Shown here one piece after another: positions 46,330 through 55,289 of a DNA stretch of 64,000 bases. Position numbers and translations under genes: made by a program. The notes beneath the pieces are model-generated. The model had not been told where the DNA came from. It was given only the letters and a program-made list of their open reading frames with translations, and did not search any database. Origin of the DNA: Kitasatospora atroaurantiaca (GTDB lineage: Bacteria > Actinomycetota > Actinomycetes > Streptomycetales > Streptomycetaceae); contig NZ_VIVR01000001.1 in NCBI RefSeq assembly GCF_007828955.1, positions 1,240,001-1,304,000 on the forward strand. The letters are read 5' to 3'. How positions within the stretch are numbered: position 1 is the stretch's first letter; every line of letters begins with the position of its first letter.

Positions 46330-47124
46330 ATGGGTTCAAGTACGGACATGATGACCTTAAGGAAATCCGCGCTTGACAAGCTTGCGGACACACATCCCTC
46401 AAACCGGGAGCCGCTTGCCGGCTTGGAGGTCAAGCTCGGCGACTACCTGTCGGCTCCGATCCGGCCGAACGAGATCCCACCAGCTCTGGCCCGTGCCGTG
46501 TCGGATCTCCTCATCAGGGATGACGACCAGATCGGCCCGGGCGCCGCCCTGGTGACCGGGCTGCTGGAGTTCTTCGAGCTGGAGCGGGCCCGGTCCTTCC
46601 ACCAGGCGCTCTTCTCGGCCGTCTGGGAGGTCTTCCGCCAGCGGACCGTCGATGGAGATCCCGAGAAAGACTTCCGACTCAAGACGGGAACCATCTCGGA
46701 CGGCGCCATCCCGATCGAGCTCTACGGCAGCAGCTGGAGCTTCAAAGCATTCCATATCGACCGCGATGCGCTGCTCTTCTCCCACCTGTACGGGCCGGTC
46801 GTCGGCTTCACCGGCGGCGAGCTGCATCTGATCGACATCCGCCCGTACATGGGCCGACACTCACTGCGGTTCGACGACGTCTTCGAGTGGTCCGATGAGC
46901 CGACGGACGGCTGCAAGCCTGTTCTCCGCTCAGAACACACCCAATCTGCGCTGGCCGAATACGGGAGGACCACCGGATCCATGGGGCCCGATCAGATCGT
47001 GTTCGTGAACAACCTTCCCGATACTGGGGTACTTCATGGGGCGACACCGGTCGTGGTGACAGACCCGGAGAGCTTCATCCGGGAGTACCACCGCTGCAGC
47101 GTAAAGGACCTTCGACTGTGCTGA
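46330..47124 (+). CDS. Possible 2-oxoglutarate/Fe(II)-type oxygenase
   Basis: A 264-residue protein of no family I can name with confidence. It has a FHIDRD (H142, D144) and, 92 residues later, DTGVLHGATPVVV (H236), spaced like the HxD...H iron triad of 2OG oxygenases. Arg residues after H236 (R251, R255) could bind the cosubstrate. FSHLYGPVVGFTGGELHLID looks like a jelly-roll core. ATG 46330 with GGAGG upstream. It overlaps the next gene by 7 bp. Function is inferred from the triad only. Confidence 0.55.
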   Translation: MGSSTDMMTLRKSALDKLADTHPSNREPLAGLEVKLGDYLSAPIRPNEIPPALARAVSDLLIRDDDQIGPGAALVTGLLEFFELERARSFHQALFSAVWEVFRQRTVDGDPEKDFRLKTGTISDGAIPIELYGSSWSFKAFHIDRDALLFSHLYGPVVGFTGGELHLIDIRPYMGRHSLRFDDVFEWSDEPTDGCKPVLRSEHTQSALAEYGRTTGSMGPDQIVFVNNLPDTGVLHGATPVVVTDPESFIREYHRCSVKDLRLC

Positions 47125-48212
47125 GCAGCTTCCCTGGACGACGGACCGCGATCATCGCCACGCTCGGCCCGGTGAGCGAGACACGGTCCTGCCTTGACCG
47201 CCTGGTGCAGGCAGGCGTGGATGTCATCCGCCTGAGCATGAGCAACGGCAGCCGTGAGCAGCACGAGGCCTCAGTCCGGAACGTTCGTGAGATCGCGGCG
47301 AACGTCGGCCGGCCAGTGCTTGTCCTTGCGGACCTTCAAGCGAGAAAGAACCGACTGGGTGCGTTGCCGGACGGCCGGGCGGAGTGGGCGCCCGGAGAGG
47401 TAGTGGTGCTCTCGAGCAAGCCGACCGACGTAACGTCGCACCGCACCTGGACCACGTATCCGTGGCTGCCGGACCGTCTACTCCCAGGCGCTGAGGTCCT
47501 GATCGACGACGGCGCTATCGTCCTGACCATCACCGACGCGAGCGCCACCGAGCTGCACTGTGTGGTCGTCCAGGGCGGCTCCGTCACAGCCGGGCGCGGG
47601 GTCTCAATCCCTGGGGCTACGACCGTGCCCCCAGGGCTCACTGACAGGGACGCCGATGACCTGCTATTCGCGCGCGCCCTTGGCGTTGACCTGGTCGCAC
47701 TCTCCTTCGCCTGCTCGGCTGCCGACTACCACGAGGTGCACTCCCTCGCTCCCGACCAGCTCGTTATCGGCAAGGTCGAGCATCCCGACGCCCTCGCCTC
47801 TCTCCCCGCGATGGCCGAAGCGTTCGACGGGCTGATGGTCGCGCGTGGCGACCTGGCTGTCGAAATTCCGTTCGAGAACGTCCCGATGGCGCAGAAGCAG
47901 ATCGTTGCGGAATGTGTCAGCAAGGGAAAGTCATCCATCGTCGCGACCCAACTGCTGCACTCGATGCGCCAGAGCGCACTGCCCACCCGGGCCGAGGTGT
48001 CGGACATCGCCAACGCGGTCCTCGATGGCGCGAGCGCACTCATGGTGACTGGTGAGACGGGATTCGGCCTTCACCCAGTCCGCGTGGTGGAGGTCCTGCA
48101 CCGGGTCATCGTCCGGGCTGAGCGCTACCAGGACGAGACGACCGGAACACCAGTCCGTGCGACCGAGACCAGCCCCCGATACCGACAGACGAACGGAGCG
48201 GCGGATGTCTAG
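47118..48212 (+). CDS. Pyruvate-kinase-like protein lacking the C-terminal domain
   Basis: A 364-residue relative of pyruvate kinase, about 110 shorter than the usual 475, because the C-terminal allosteric domain is absent. Conserved blocks: AIIATLGPVSE, GKVEHPDAL (catalytic-Lys region), MVARGDLAVEIPFENVPMAQ, and PTRAEVSDIANAVLDGASAL followed by TGETGFGLHP. Altered blocks: RLSMSNGS for the RxNFSHG motif and DLQARKNRLG for DLxGPKIRxG, both near the active site. It may transfer phosphate to or from a different enol or act as a lyase. GTG start at 47118, overlapping the preceding stop. Confidence 0.85.
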   Translation: MLSSFPGRRTAIIATLGPVSETRSCLDRLVQAGVDVIRLSMSNGSREQHEASVRNVREIAANVGRPVLVLADLQARKNRLGALPDGRAEWAPGEVVVLSSKPTDVTSHRTWTTYPWLPDRLLPGAEVLIDDGAIVLTITDASATELHCVVVQGGSVTAGRGVSIPGATTVPPGLTDRDADDLLFARALGVDLVALSFACSAADYHEVHSLAPDQLVIGKVEHPDALASLPAMAEAFDGLMVARGDLAVEIPFENVPMAQKQIVAECVSKGKSSIVATQLLHSMRQSALPTRAEVSDIANAVLDGASALMVTGETGFGLHPVRVVEVLHRVIVRAERYQDETTGTPVRATETSPRYRQTNGAADV

Positions 48213-49395
48213 CCCCATGGGAGACGAGGCACTGACGCACAGCCGTCTGGGTGACATCCCACCAGAGGCGCGCCTACTGCTGGCACTGGCCCGCCCGCAG
48301 CTCACAGTGGCTGAGCAGGGACGGATACACCAGTTCCTATCGCTGAGTGGGCGGGATCTCGATTGGGGGTTCTTCCTCGACCAGGCCTCCCGGCACGGAA
48401 TTCTTCCGCTCGTCGGACGCAACCTCATCAAGCACCGTCTGATCCACTTAGCGGACGGACGCACGCTCGCGCCGTACCGATGGATCTACTCCTACGCGTA
48501 CGAGGGAAACCGGCGTCGGAACCTGGCCCTCGGCGACGAGTACGCCAAGGTGATCCGCGGCCTCAACGAAGCCGGCCTCGATTACGCGATCCGCAAAGGT
48601 CCGGTGCTCACTGAGGGCATCTACCACAATGTCGGTCTGCGGCGCATGGGCGATCTCGACGTGCTCCTACGTCGAGACTCGCTGCCGGAGTTCGCCTCGG
48701 TCATCGAAGGACTGGGCTATCAGCAGGGGCACCTCTCACGGAACGCAGAGCAAGTGGTGCCCTTCGACCGGCGGACCCAGCTGGTCTGGAAGGTCAACCT
48801 CACCAACTCGACCCTGCCGTACCTCAAACCCGCCCAGCGTGATGATGTCGAGGTCTTCGTACTCGATCCCTGCTTCAACCTGTTCCAACCGAACTCCGGG
48901 ATCAAGGCTGAGGCTGATGACTTCTTGGCCGGCGCAGTCGACACCGTGGCCTTCGGGGAGCCCACTCGCAAGCTCGATCCCGTCGACCAGATCATCGACG
49001 TGTGCGTTCAGCTGCACGTCGAGGCGACGACGCTGATGTACATAGAGATCGGCAAGGACCTGACGATTCTCAAGTTCCTCGATCTTGTCCTACTGCTGCG
49101 GCGACTCTCGGAGGAACAACTGGAGGCTCTGACGACGCGGGTTCGGGGCTTCGGCTGCGGAAACAGCGTCCGCTACGCATTGCACTACGCGTCCCAAGTC
49201 TTTCCCGATGACGTCCGGCCGGATCTGATAGCCGAGTTCGAGCCCGCCGACCCGGATCTCCTGGAGATCTACGGTGTGCTCGACGGAAAGCCCGAGCGCT
49301 GGGAACAGAGTTTCGCGGCGCGGCTCTTCGACCAGCGGCGATGGGAATCGCTCAAGGCGCACAGTACCGTTCCTGGCCCACGAGCGGTGGTCTGA
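48205..49395 (+). CDS. Nucleotidyltransferase-fold protein, NTP_transf_5-like
   Basis: A 396-residue protein with LNEAGLDYAIRKGPVLTEGI and the metal-binding RRMGDLDVLLRRDSLPEF, the pattern of the uncharacterised NTP_transf_5 family (PF14907) common in RiPP and other natural-product clusters. A helical C-terminal half follows. It should transfer a nucleotide or phosphate to a small molecule or protein. Its ATG at 48205 has GGAGCGG upstream and overlaps the pyruvate-kinase-like stop by 8 bp, so the two are translated together. Confidence 0.78.
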   Translation: MSSPMGDEALTHSRLGDIPPEARLLLALARPQLTVAEQGRIHQFLSLSGRDLDWGFFLDQASRHGILPLVGRNLIKHRLIHLADGRTLAPYRWIYSYAYEGNRRRNLALGDEYAKVIRGLNEAGLDYAIRKGPVLTEGIYHNVGLRRMGDLDVLLRRDSLPEFASVIEGLGYQQGHLSRNAEQVVPFDRRTQLVWKVNLTNSTLPYLKPAQRDDVEVFVLDPCFNLFQPNSGIKAEADDFLAGAVDTVAFGEPTRKLDPVDQIIDVCVQLHVEATTLMYIEIGKDLTILKFLDLVLLLRRLSEEQLEALTTRVRGFGCGNSVRYALHYASQVFPDDVRPDLIAEFEPADPDLLEIYGVLDGKPERWEQSFAARLFDQRRWESLKAHSTVPGPRAVV

Positions 49396-49430
49396 TGAGC
49401 TGTGGAACCGGCACGGGGGGGAGGATCTCG

Positions 49431-51236
49431 ATGACGGCCCAGCCAGCGGAGTTACCTTCACGGCGCCGTACCCGGACCGAAGGCAGCCTGACCTCAGCCC
49501 GGGCGTTGGTCTCCCTCGTCCACGCCTATCTGCGGCCATATCAACGTGACCTCGCCGTTCTCATGGCACTGCAGTCGGTGCAGACTGTCGCCCTCCTCTA
49601 TCTGCCCACTCTCAGCGCCGACATCATCGACGGCGGGGTGCTCACCGCTGACACGGGGTACATCCTTCGGCGAGGCGGCCTCATGCTCCTCGTCTCTCTT
49701 CTGCAGGTCGTCTGCGCGATCGGCACGGTGAGATACGGGGCCTACGTAGCGATGGCTGTCGGGCGTGACATCAGGGCGGCCATCTTCGACCGGGTGCAGA
49801 GCTTCTCCACTCGGGAGGTCGGCCGCTTCGGTACGCCCTCTCTCATCACTCGGACCACCAACGACGTCCAGCAAGTTCAGACACTGGTCTCGGCCACCCT
49901 AACCGGGCTCGTCTCAGCTCCGATCACAGCGGTCGGCGGGGTCGTGCTCGCGCTCGGGCAGGATGTGCCGATGGCCGCAGCCCTCGTTGTAGTCATGCCG
50001 TTGCTCGGACTGCCCATGCTCCTCATCATCCGCCGCCTGCGACCGCTCTTCAGAAGCATGCAGCGGCAGGTGGACGTGATGAACCGCGTCCTGCGCGAGC
50101 AGATCACCGGCATGCGGGTGATCCGTGCGTTTACCAGGGACGCCTTCGAACAGCAGCGGTTCGCCCGTGCCAACGAGGAGCTGACGGAGGTCTCGGCACG
50201 AGCCGGGCTGCTGACGACCGCGATGTTTCCGTCGGCAGCAACGCTGGTCAACCTGTTCAGCGTGCTGATGGTCTGGCTGGGGGCCTATCGGATTCACTCC
50301 GGCGGCATGCAGATCGGGGCGCTGACAGCCTTCTTGGGATACCTGACACTCATCCTGGTCGCCGTGGTCACTGCCACCTTCATGCTCATGATGGTGCCGC
50401 GCGCCGAGGTGTGCGCCGAACGCATCACCGAGGTCCTCGCTACCGAATCCAGTGTCGTGCCGGCGTCGATCCCTGTCGATCGTATGTCGCGGCCTGGGCA
50501 CCTTGATCTTCGCGACATCCACTTCAGCTATCCCGGGGCGCAGGAGGCCGTATTGCGCGGCGTGGACCTGATCGCTCGGCCGGGCGAGATAACCGCCGTG
50601 GTCGGCTCAACTGGAAGCGGGAAGAGCACACTGCTCGGGCTCGTTCCGCGACTGGCCGATGCGACGGCTGGTCAGGTACTCGTGGGCGGGGAGCACGTCC
50701 AAAGCCTTGACCGTTCAGCCCTGTCGCGAGCCGTGGGCTTCGTGCCGCAAACCGCTTCCCTGATCGCCGGCACAGTCGCCTCCAATCTCCGTTTCGGGCG
50801 CCCCGATGCGTCCGACGAAGATCTCTGGCACGCGCTGGAGGTCGCGCAGGCGAGGGACTTCGTCGAGGCACTTGTCGGCCGCCTTGACGCCGTCGTCTCA
50901 CAGGGCGGCACCAACTTCTCGGGTGGGCAGCGGCAACGCCTCGCCATCGCACGGGTGCTGGTGCACCGTCCGCGGATCTACCTCCTCGACGATTCGTTCT
51001 CGGCGCTCGACTACGCAACCGATGTGAAGTTGCGGGCTGCGTTGGCCGAGGAGGTCACCGATGCTGCGGTAGTCATCGTGGCCCAGCGGGTAGCCACGAT
51101 CCGGCACGCGGACCGGATCGTGGTCCTGGAATCGGGAGCGGTGGCCGGGACTGGAACACACGAGGAGTTGCTGGTCACTAGTCCGGTGTACCGGGAAATC
51201 GTCCTCTCCCAACTAGAAGAGGAGGGAACCGCATGA
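49431..51236 (+). CDS. ABC exporter half-transporter with degenerate ATP site
   Basis: A 601-residue fused TMD-NBD protein with about six membrane helices in residues 25-310 (LMALQSVQTVALLYLPTLSA, GGLMLLVSLLQVVCAI and others). NBD: Walker A GSTGSGKST, signature NFSGGQRQR, Walker B IYLLDDSFSALD with Asp in place of the catalytic Glu, and VIVAQRVATIRHAD with Gln in place of the switch His. It thus supplies the non-hydrolysing site of a heterodimer. ATG 49431 with GGGAGG; an ATG at 49395 overlapping the previous stop is the alternative. Confidence 0.9.
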   Translation: MTAQPAELPSRRRTRTEGSLTSARALVSLVHAYLRPYQRDLAVLMALQSVQTVALLYLPTLSADIIDGGVLTADTGYILRRGGLMLLVSLLQVVCAIGTVRYGAYVAMAVGRDIRAAIFDRVQSFSTREVGRFGTPSLITRTTNDVQQVQTLVSATLTGLVSAPITAVGGVVLALGQDVPMAAALVVVMPLLGLPMLLIIRRLRPLFRSMQRQVDVMNRVLREQITGMRVIRAFTRDAFEQQRFARANEELTEVSARAGLLTTAMFPSAATLVNLFSVLMVWLGAYRIHSGGMQIGALTAFLGYLTLILVAVVTATFMLMMVPRAEVCAERITEVLATESSVVPASIPVDRMSRPGHLDLRDIHFSYPGAQEAVLRGVDLIARPGEITAVVGSTGSGKSTLLGLVPRLADATAGQVLVGGEHVQSLDRSALSRAVGFVPQTASLIAGTVASNLRFGRPDASDEDLWHALEVAQARDFVEALVGRLDAVVSQGGTNFSGGQRQRLAIARVLVHRPRIYLLDDSFSALDYATDVKLRAALAEEVTDAAVVIVAQRVATIRHADRIVVLESGAVAGTGTHEELLVTSPVYREIVLSQLEEEGTA

Positions 51237-53164
51237 GGGCCGGACTGCCACAAAAGGAGCAGGCCAACTCAGTGGAGGACGCATCAGAAGCGCCCCGGAG
51301 CAAGTTCGCGGCAACCGCCCGGCGGCTGCTGGGCGTGGTCGGCATCCAGCGACCGTTCATCGCGATGCTCACACTCGGGCTGGCGAGCATCACGCTGAAC
51401 GTAATAGGTCCCCTCCTGCTGGGTCGGGCCACCGATCTGGTCCTGGCCGGTGTGATCGGACGACAAAACCCCGGCATGGACAAGTCGGACGTGATCGACC
51501 GTCTGAGGCAGCAGGGGCAGAGCGCTCTCGCCGGCATGCTCCAGTCGACGGGCTTCACCCCAGGGCGGAGCAGTGATCTCGCCGCCGTGAGCACGATCCT
51601 GGCCATTGCTCTCGGCGTCTACGGCCTGTCCGGACTGTGCTGGATCCTCCAGGGACGGCAGGCGACCAGAGCTATCCAGCGCTCCGCGTATCGCCTACGG
51701 GCAGAAGCAGAGTCGAAACTGGCCAGGCTCCCGCTGTCCTATTTCGATTCGCACAAGCGCGGTGAGGTCCTCAGCAGAATCACGAACGACATCGACAATG
51801 TCGTCCAGATGTTGCAGCAGTCGATGAGCCAGCTGAGCAACTCGCTGCTGCTCATCGTCGGCGTCCTGGTGATGATGTTCTGGCTTTCCCCGCTGCTCGC
51901 GGTCATCGCGGTGGTGGTCGTGCCGTCAGCGATGGCCGTCACCGCTCTGCTCGGCAGGCGGGCGCAGACCCGCTTCGCCGAACAGTGGAAAGCGACAGGC
52001 CAGTTGAACGCCTACGTCGAGGAGCTGTACGACAGCCACGCCCTCGTCAAGGCATTCGACCGCAGCGAGGCGTCGGCTACAGCCTTCCGTGACCACAACG
52101 AAGTGCTCTTCAGGTCAGCCTTTCGAGCACAGCTGCTCAGTGGAGCCAGCCAGCCGATGATGAACTTCATCAACAATCTCGGCTATGTGATCGTGGCAGT
52201 GGTGGGATGCCTTCGAGTGGTCTCCGGCACCATGTCCATTGGTGACGTGCAGGCGTTCATCCAGTACTCGCGGCAGCTCAGCGGCCCGCTGACCCAAGTG
52301 ACCAGCCTCGCTGGTGTGGTGCAATCCGGTATCGCGTCGGCGGAGCGTGTCTTCGAGCTGATGGACGCTGCCGAGGAGGTCCCGGACACCGGCCGTCGGC
52401 TGCGCCAGGGCACTTCGCAGGGTCTTGTCGCATTCGAATCCGTCTCGTTCGGCTACGAGCCGGACGAGCCTCTCATCGAAGACCTTTCCCTCACAGTCGA
52501 GCCCGGGAAGACGGTTGCCATCGTCGGCCCCACGGGTGCCGGCAAGACGACCCTGATCAACCTCCTGCTGCGTTTCTACGACGTCACGGGGGGCCGTATC
52601 ACACTCGACGGGGTCGACATCCGCAGCTTGTCGCGCAACGCCCTCCGTTCCGAGATCGGCGTGGTGCTTCAGGACGCCTGGCTCTTCACCGGCTCGATCG
52701 CCGACAACATCGCATACGGCCGAGAGGGGGCTACCCGTGAGCAGATCGAGGCCGCTGCCCGGTCCGCCCATGCCGACCACCTCATCCGCACACTTCCCAA
52801 CGGGTACGACACCGTACTTGACAACGACAGCACGGGAGTCAGTGCGGGTGAACGACAGTTGATCACCATCGCCCGGGCCTTCCTGTCCGACCCGGCCATC
52901 CTGGTGCTCGACGAGGCGACCAGCTCGGTCGACACGCGAACCGAGTTGCTGGTCCGGCGAGCGATGGCGCAGCTGAGCCGAGGGCGGACGAGCTTCGTCA
53001 TCGCTCACCGGCTCTCCACGGTTCGCGACGCCGACACCATTGTCGTGATGGAGAACGGAGCCATCGTGGAGCAGGGAACCCACACGGATCTGCTGGCTGC
53101 CGACGGTGCATACTCCGTCCTCTATCGGGCGCAGTTCGCGATGCCGACCGTCGAGCTCAACTAA
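51233..53164 (+). CDS. ABC exporter half-transporter, catalytic partner
   Basis: A 643-residue TMD-NBD protein. The TMD holds six helices plus an inserted loop at about residues 72-110. NBD: Walker A GPTGAGKTT, Q-loop GVVLQDAWLFTGSI, altered signature GVSAGERQL, Walker B ILVLDEATSSVD and switch VIAHRLSTVRDAD, both consensus. It pairs with the preceding gene, overlapping by 4 bp (ATGA), as an asymmetric exporter of the LmrCD/TM287-288 kind. It could export the product of either operon, since the NRPS operon has no transporter of its own. Confidence 0.92.
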   Translation: MRAGLPQKEQANSVEDASEAPRSKFAATARRLLGVVGIQRPFIAMLTLGLASITLNVIGPLLLGRATDLVLAGVIGRQNPGMDKSDVIDRLRQQGQSALAGMLQSTGFTPGRSSDLAAVSTILAIALGVYGLSGLCWILQGRQATRAIQRSAYRLRAEAESKLARLPLSYFDSHKRGEVLSRITNDIDNVVQMLQQSMSQLSNSLLLIVGVLVMMFWLSPLLAVIAVVVVPSAMAVTALLGRRAQTRFAEQWKATGQLNAYVEELYDSHALVKAFDRSEASATAFRDHNEVLFRSAFRAQLLSGASQPMMNFINNLGYVIVAVVGCLRVVSGTMSIGDVQAFIQYSRQLSGPLTQVTSLAGVVQSGIASAERVFELMDAAEEVPDTGRRLRQGTSQGLVAFESVSFGYEPDEPLIEDLSLTVEPGKTVAIVGPTGAGKTTLINLLLRFYDVTGGRITLDGVDIRSLSRNALRSEIGVVLQDAWLFTGSIADNIAYGREGATREQIEAAARSAHADHLIRTLPNGYDTVLDNDSTGVSAGERQLITIARAFLSDPAILVLDEATSSVDTRTELLVRRAMAQLSRGRTSFVIAHRLSTVRDADTIVVMENGAIVEQGTHTDLLAADGAYSVLYRAQFAMPTVELN

Positions 53165-53206
53165 GGACGCGCGGACCACAGCGGTCGCCTTGAGATGAGA
53201 GTGCCT

Positions 53207-54880
53207 ATGAGTCACCATCACACCGCCGCCAGGGTGGAGCAGTCTCCGGCGGTCGGCCTGCGCCGGCTACCGCTACACGCCGGAACCCGGCAGTTGGCGG
53301 CCGACCGTGCGTTAAGGTCATCGCGTCAGGTTGACACCTCGACGGGCGTCTGGGTTCGCGTCAGCGAGCTGGCGGCCAAGGACCCGCGCCGCGTGGCGGT
53401 GGTGACGGGTGCGGAAATGATCACCTACCAGCAGCTGTCCCGACGGGTAGACCAGATCCGAGCGGCCCTCCTCGCGGAGCGGTGCGGGCCTGGCGACCGG
53501 ATCGCGGTGGCCGGTCCACGGAGTGCGGACACCATCGCGATGTTCCTCGCCATCGAGAGCCTCGGTGCGGCGTATCTGCCGCTAGCTCCAGACTGGCCCG
53601 TGGCGCGGGTAGCCGGTGTGCTCAGGCATGCGCAGCCCCGATGCCTACTCCTGAATGGCAGCGACAATGTGTTCGCCTCGACGGTCACTCAGGCAGCAGT
53701 CGAGGCTCACGTGCCCGTGGTCGCCGCGCCGGTGATGTGCGGCGACGTAGGACCGCATATTGCTCCGCGTGTCGTCGCTGACAACGAGCCGCGCTACATC
53801 ATCCACACCTCGGGAACCACCGGGCGCCCCAAGGGAGCGGTCGTCAACCAGCTCGGGCTGATGAACCATCTCTGGTCCATGGTGGCAAGGCTGCGCCTCA
53901 CGGCTTCCGATAGGGTCGCCTTCACCGCTTCCCCGGCCTATGTCATCTCCATCTGGCAGATGCTTGCAGTGCTACTCGTAGGCGGATCGGTTTCAATCGT
54001 TGCGGATGCCGACATGCGGTTCGCCCGGCACCTGGTGGCGAGTGCTGCGCAGACCGAGGTTACTGTGATGGAGTTGGTGCCGACTGTGATCGGGTGGATC
54101 GTGCACGAGGCCAGGCGCCGAAGCGCGGCGCCCGCTCTGCCGAGTCTGCGGTGCCTCATCTCGACAGGCGAGAAGCTCGACCCAGGGCTCGCCGGCGGTG
54201 TCCTAAGCACACTTCCGCAGGCGGGGTTCTTCAATGCCTATGGTTCAACGGAATGTTCCGATGACGTTGCACTCCACCTTGTCACATCGACGGACCTGGC
54301 GGCTCCGCTGCTGCCAGTGGGAATACCCGTCCCCAATGTTGCCTTTTATCTCCTAACTGACGAGGGCGGCACATGGCGTGCAGCCGAACCCGGCGAAACG
54401 GGTGAGCTGTGGATCGGTGGGCATGCCGTTGGCGCGGGGTATCTGAATGATCAAGAGCGCACCAGAGACTCGTTCTTCGTAGACGAGTTCGATCCGTCCT
54501 CCCGTACCGGTCGCATCTATCGCACAGGCGACATCGCAAAATTTGGCAATGGGATCGCCTACTGTCTAGGCCGAGCTGACAGACAGGTAAAGATCGCTGG
54601 TGTCCGCATCGAGCTGGACGAAGTTGAGGCGGCCGTTTCCCGTATCCCTGGCGTACTAAGGTGTGCAGTCGTTGCCGAATACCGTGGCGGTGGCGCACAA
54701 CTCGTCGCCTACTATAACGCAGAGTCAGAAATTTCCCAAGAGAACATATTCGCACTATTGCACTCCTCCCTGCCGAAGGTGATGATTCCGCGCCACTGGA
54801 TGCGAATCGACGACCTTCCTCGAAATGACAATGGAAAGGTCGACTATCGTGCGCTCGTCGAGTCTGGCGAGAAAATTTGA
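53207..54880 (+). CDS. Stand-alone adenylation enzyme (AMP-binding)
   Basis: A 557-residue ANL-superfamily enzyme: IIHTSGTTGRPKGAVV (A3), FFNAYGSTECSDD (A5), ELWIGGHAVGAGYL, IYRTGDIAKFGNG (A7), GRADRQVKIAGVRIELDEVE (A8) and NDNGKVDYRAL with the catalytic Lys (A10). It has no carrier domain. At the position that is Asp235 in GrsA (A4 region, PAYVISIWQML) it has Val, so its substrate may lack a free alpha-amino group. It could load the discrete carrier protein at 41781. ATG 53207 preferred; ATG 53195 also possible. Last gene of the operon. Confidence 0.85.
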   Translation: MSHHHTAARVEQSPAVGLRRLPLHAGTRQLAADRALRSSRQVDTSTGVWVRVSELAAKDPRRVAVVTGAEMITYQQLSRRVDQIRAALLAERCGPGDRIAVAGPRSADTIAMFLAIESLGAAYLPLAPDWPVARVAGVLRHAQPRCLLLNGSDNVFASTVTQAAVEAHVPVVAAPVMCGDVGPHIAPRVVADNEPRYIIHTSGTTGRPKGAVVNQLGLMNHLWSMVARLRLTASDRVAFTASPAYVISIWQMLAVLLVGGSVSIVADADMRFARHLVASAAQTEVTVMELVPTVIGWIVHEARRRSAAPALPSLRCLISTGEKLDPGLAGGVLSTLPQAGFFNAYGSTECSDDVALHLVTSTDLAAPLLPVGIPVPNVAFYLLTDEGGTWRAAEPGETGELWIGGHAVGAGYLNDQERTRDSFFVDEFDPSSRTGRIYRTGDIAKFGNGIAYCLGRADRQVKIAGVRIELDEVEAAVSRIPGVLRCAVVAEYRGGGAQLVAYYNAESEISQENIFALLHSSLPKVMIPRHWMRIDDLPRNDNGKVDYRALVESGEKI

Positions 54881-55029
54881 TGTACCGACAGGGCCACTAT
54901 TTGAACTTGATTGGGTGATGTCGGAGCCGTTCGCCTGACGACAGCCGCTCAGCCACGGCAGCTGTGGATCGTGATCCGCTCCGCATTTGGGCTGGTCGGC
55001 GGGGGTTGGGCCGACTGCGGAGTCGAGGA

Positions 55030-55250
55030 CAGCCACCGCGATCATCGCGAAACAGGCGACGGGACTGGACAAGGGCCAGGTCACCACCTGGAGCAGCTGG
55101 CACCGCCTCCCTGGTCACCTACGCCTTCCTCGCCGTCGCCACCGCCATCGAGCACGACATCCCCGTCCCGGCCGAGGACGACCTCATCGCCCTCACCTGC
55201 CACGGACTCCGACGCCTGCTCCGCCAGCTGGTCGCGCACCCTGCCGCGAC
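55030..55250 (+). pseudogene. C-terminal fragment of an IS701/IS4-type transposase
   Basis: One frame reads AKQATGLDKGQVTTWSSWHR; after a frame change the next reads TASLVTYAFLAVATAIEH and LIALTCHGLRRLLRQLVA. This matches the end of Streptomyces DDE transposases (GLDxYEVRxWxxWHRH, LAHAFLAV, IPLTxxEIRRLL) as I recall them. The first two-thirds of the gene is missing. Confidence 0.55.
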
Positions 55251-55289
55251 GCCGAGCACGTCCTGCGCTGGTCCGCTTGCCGACGACGT

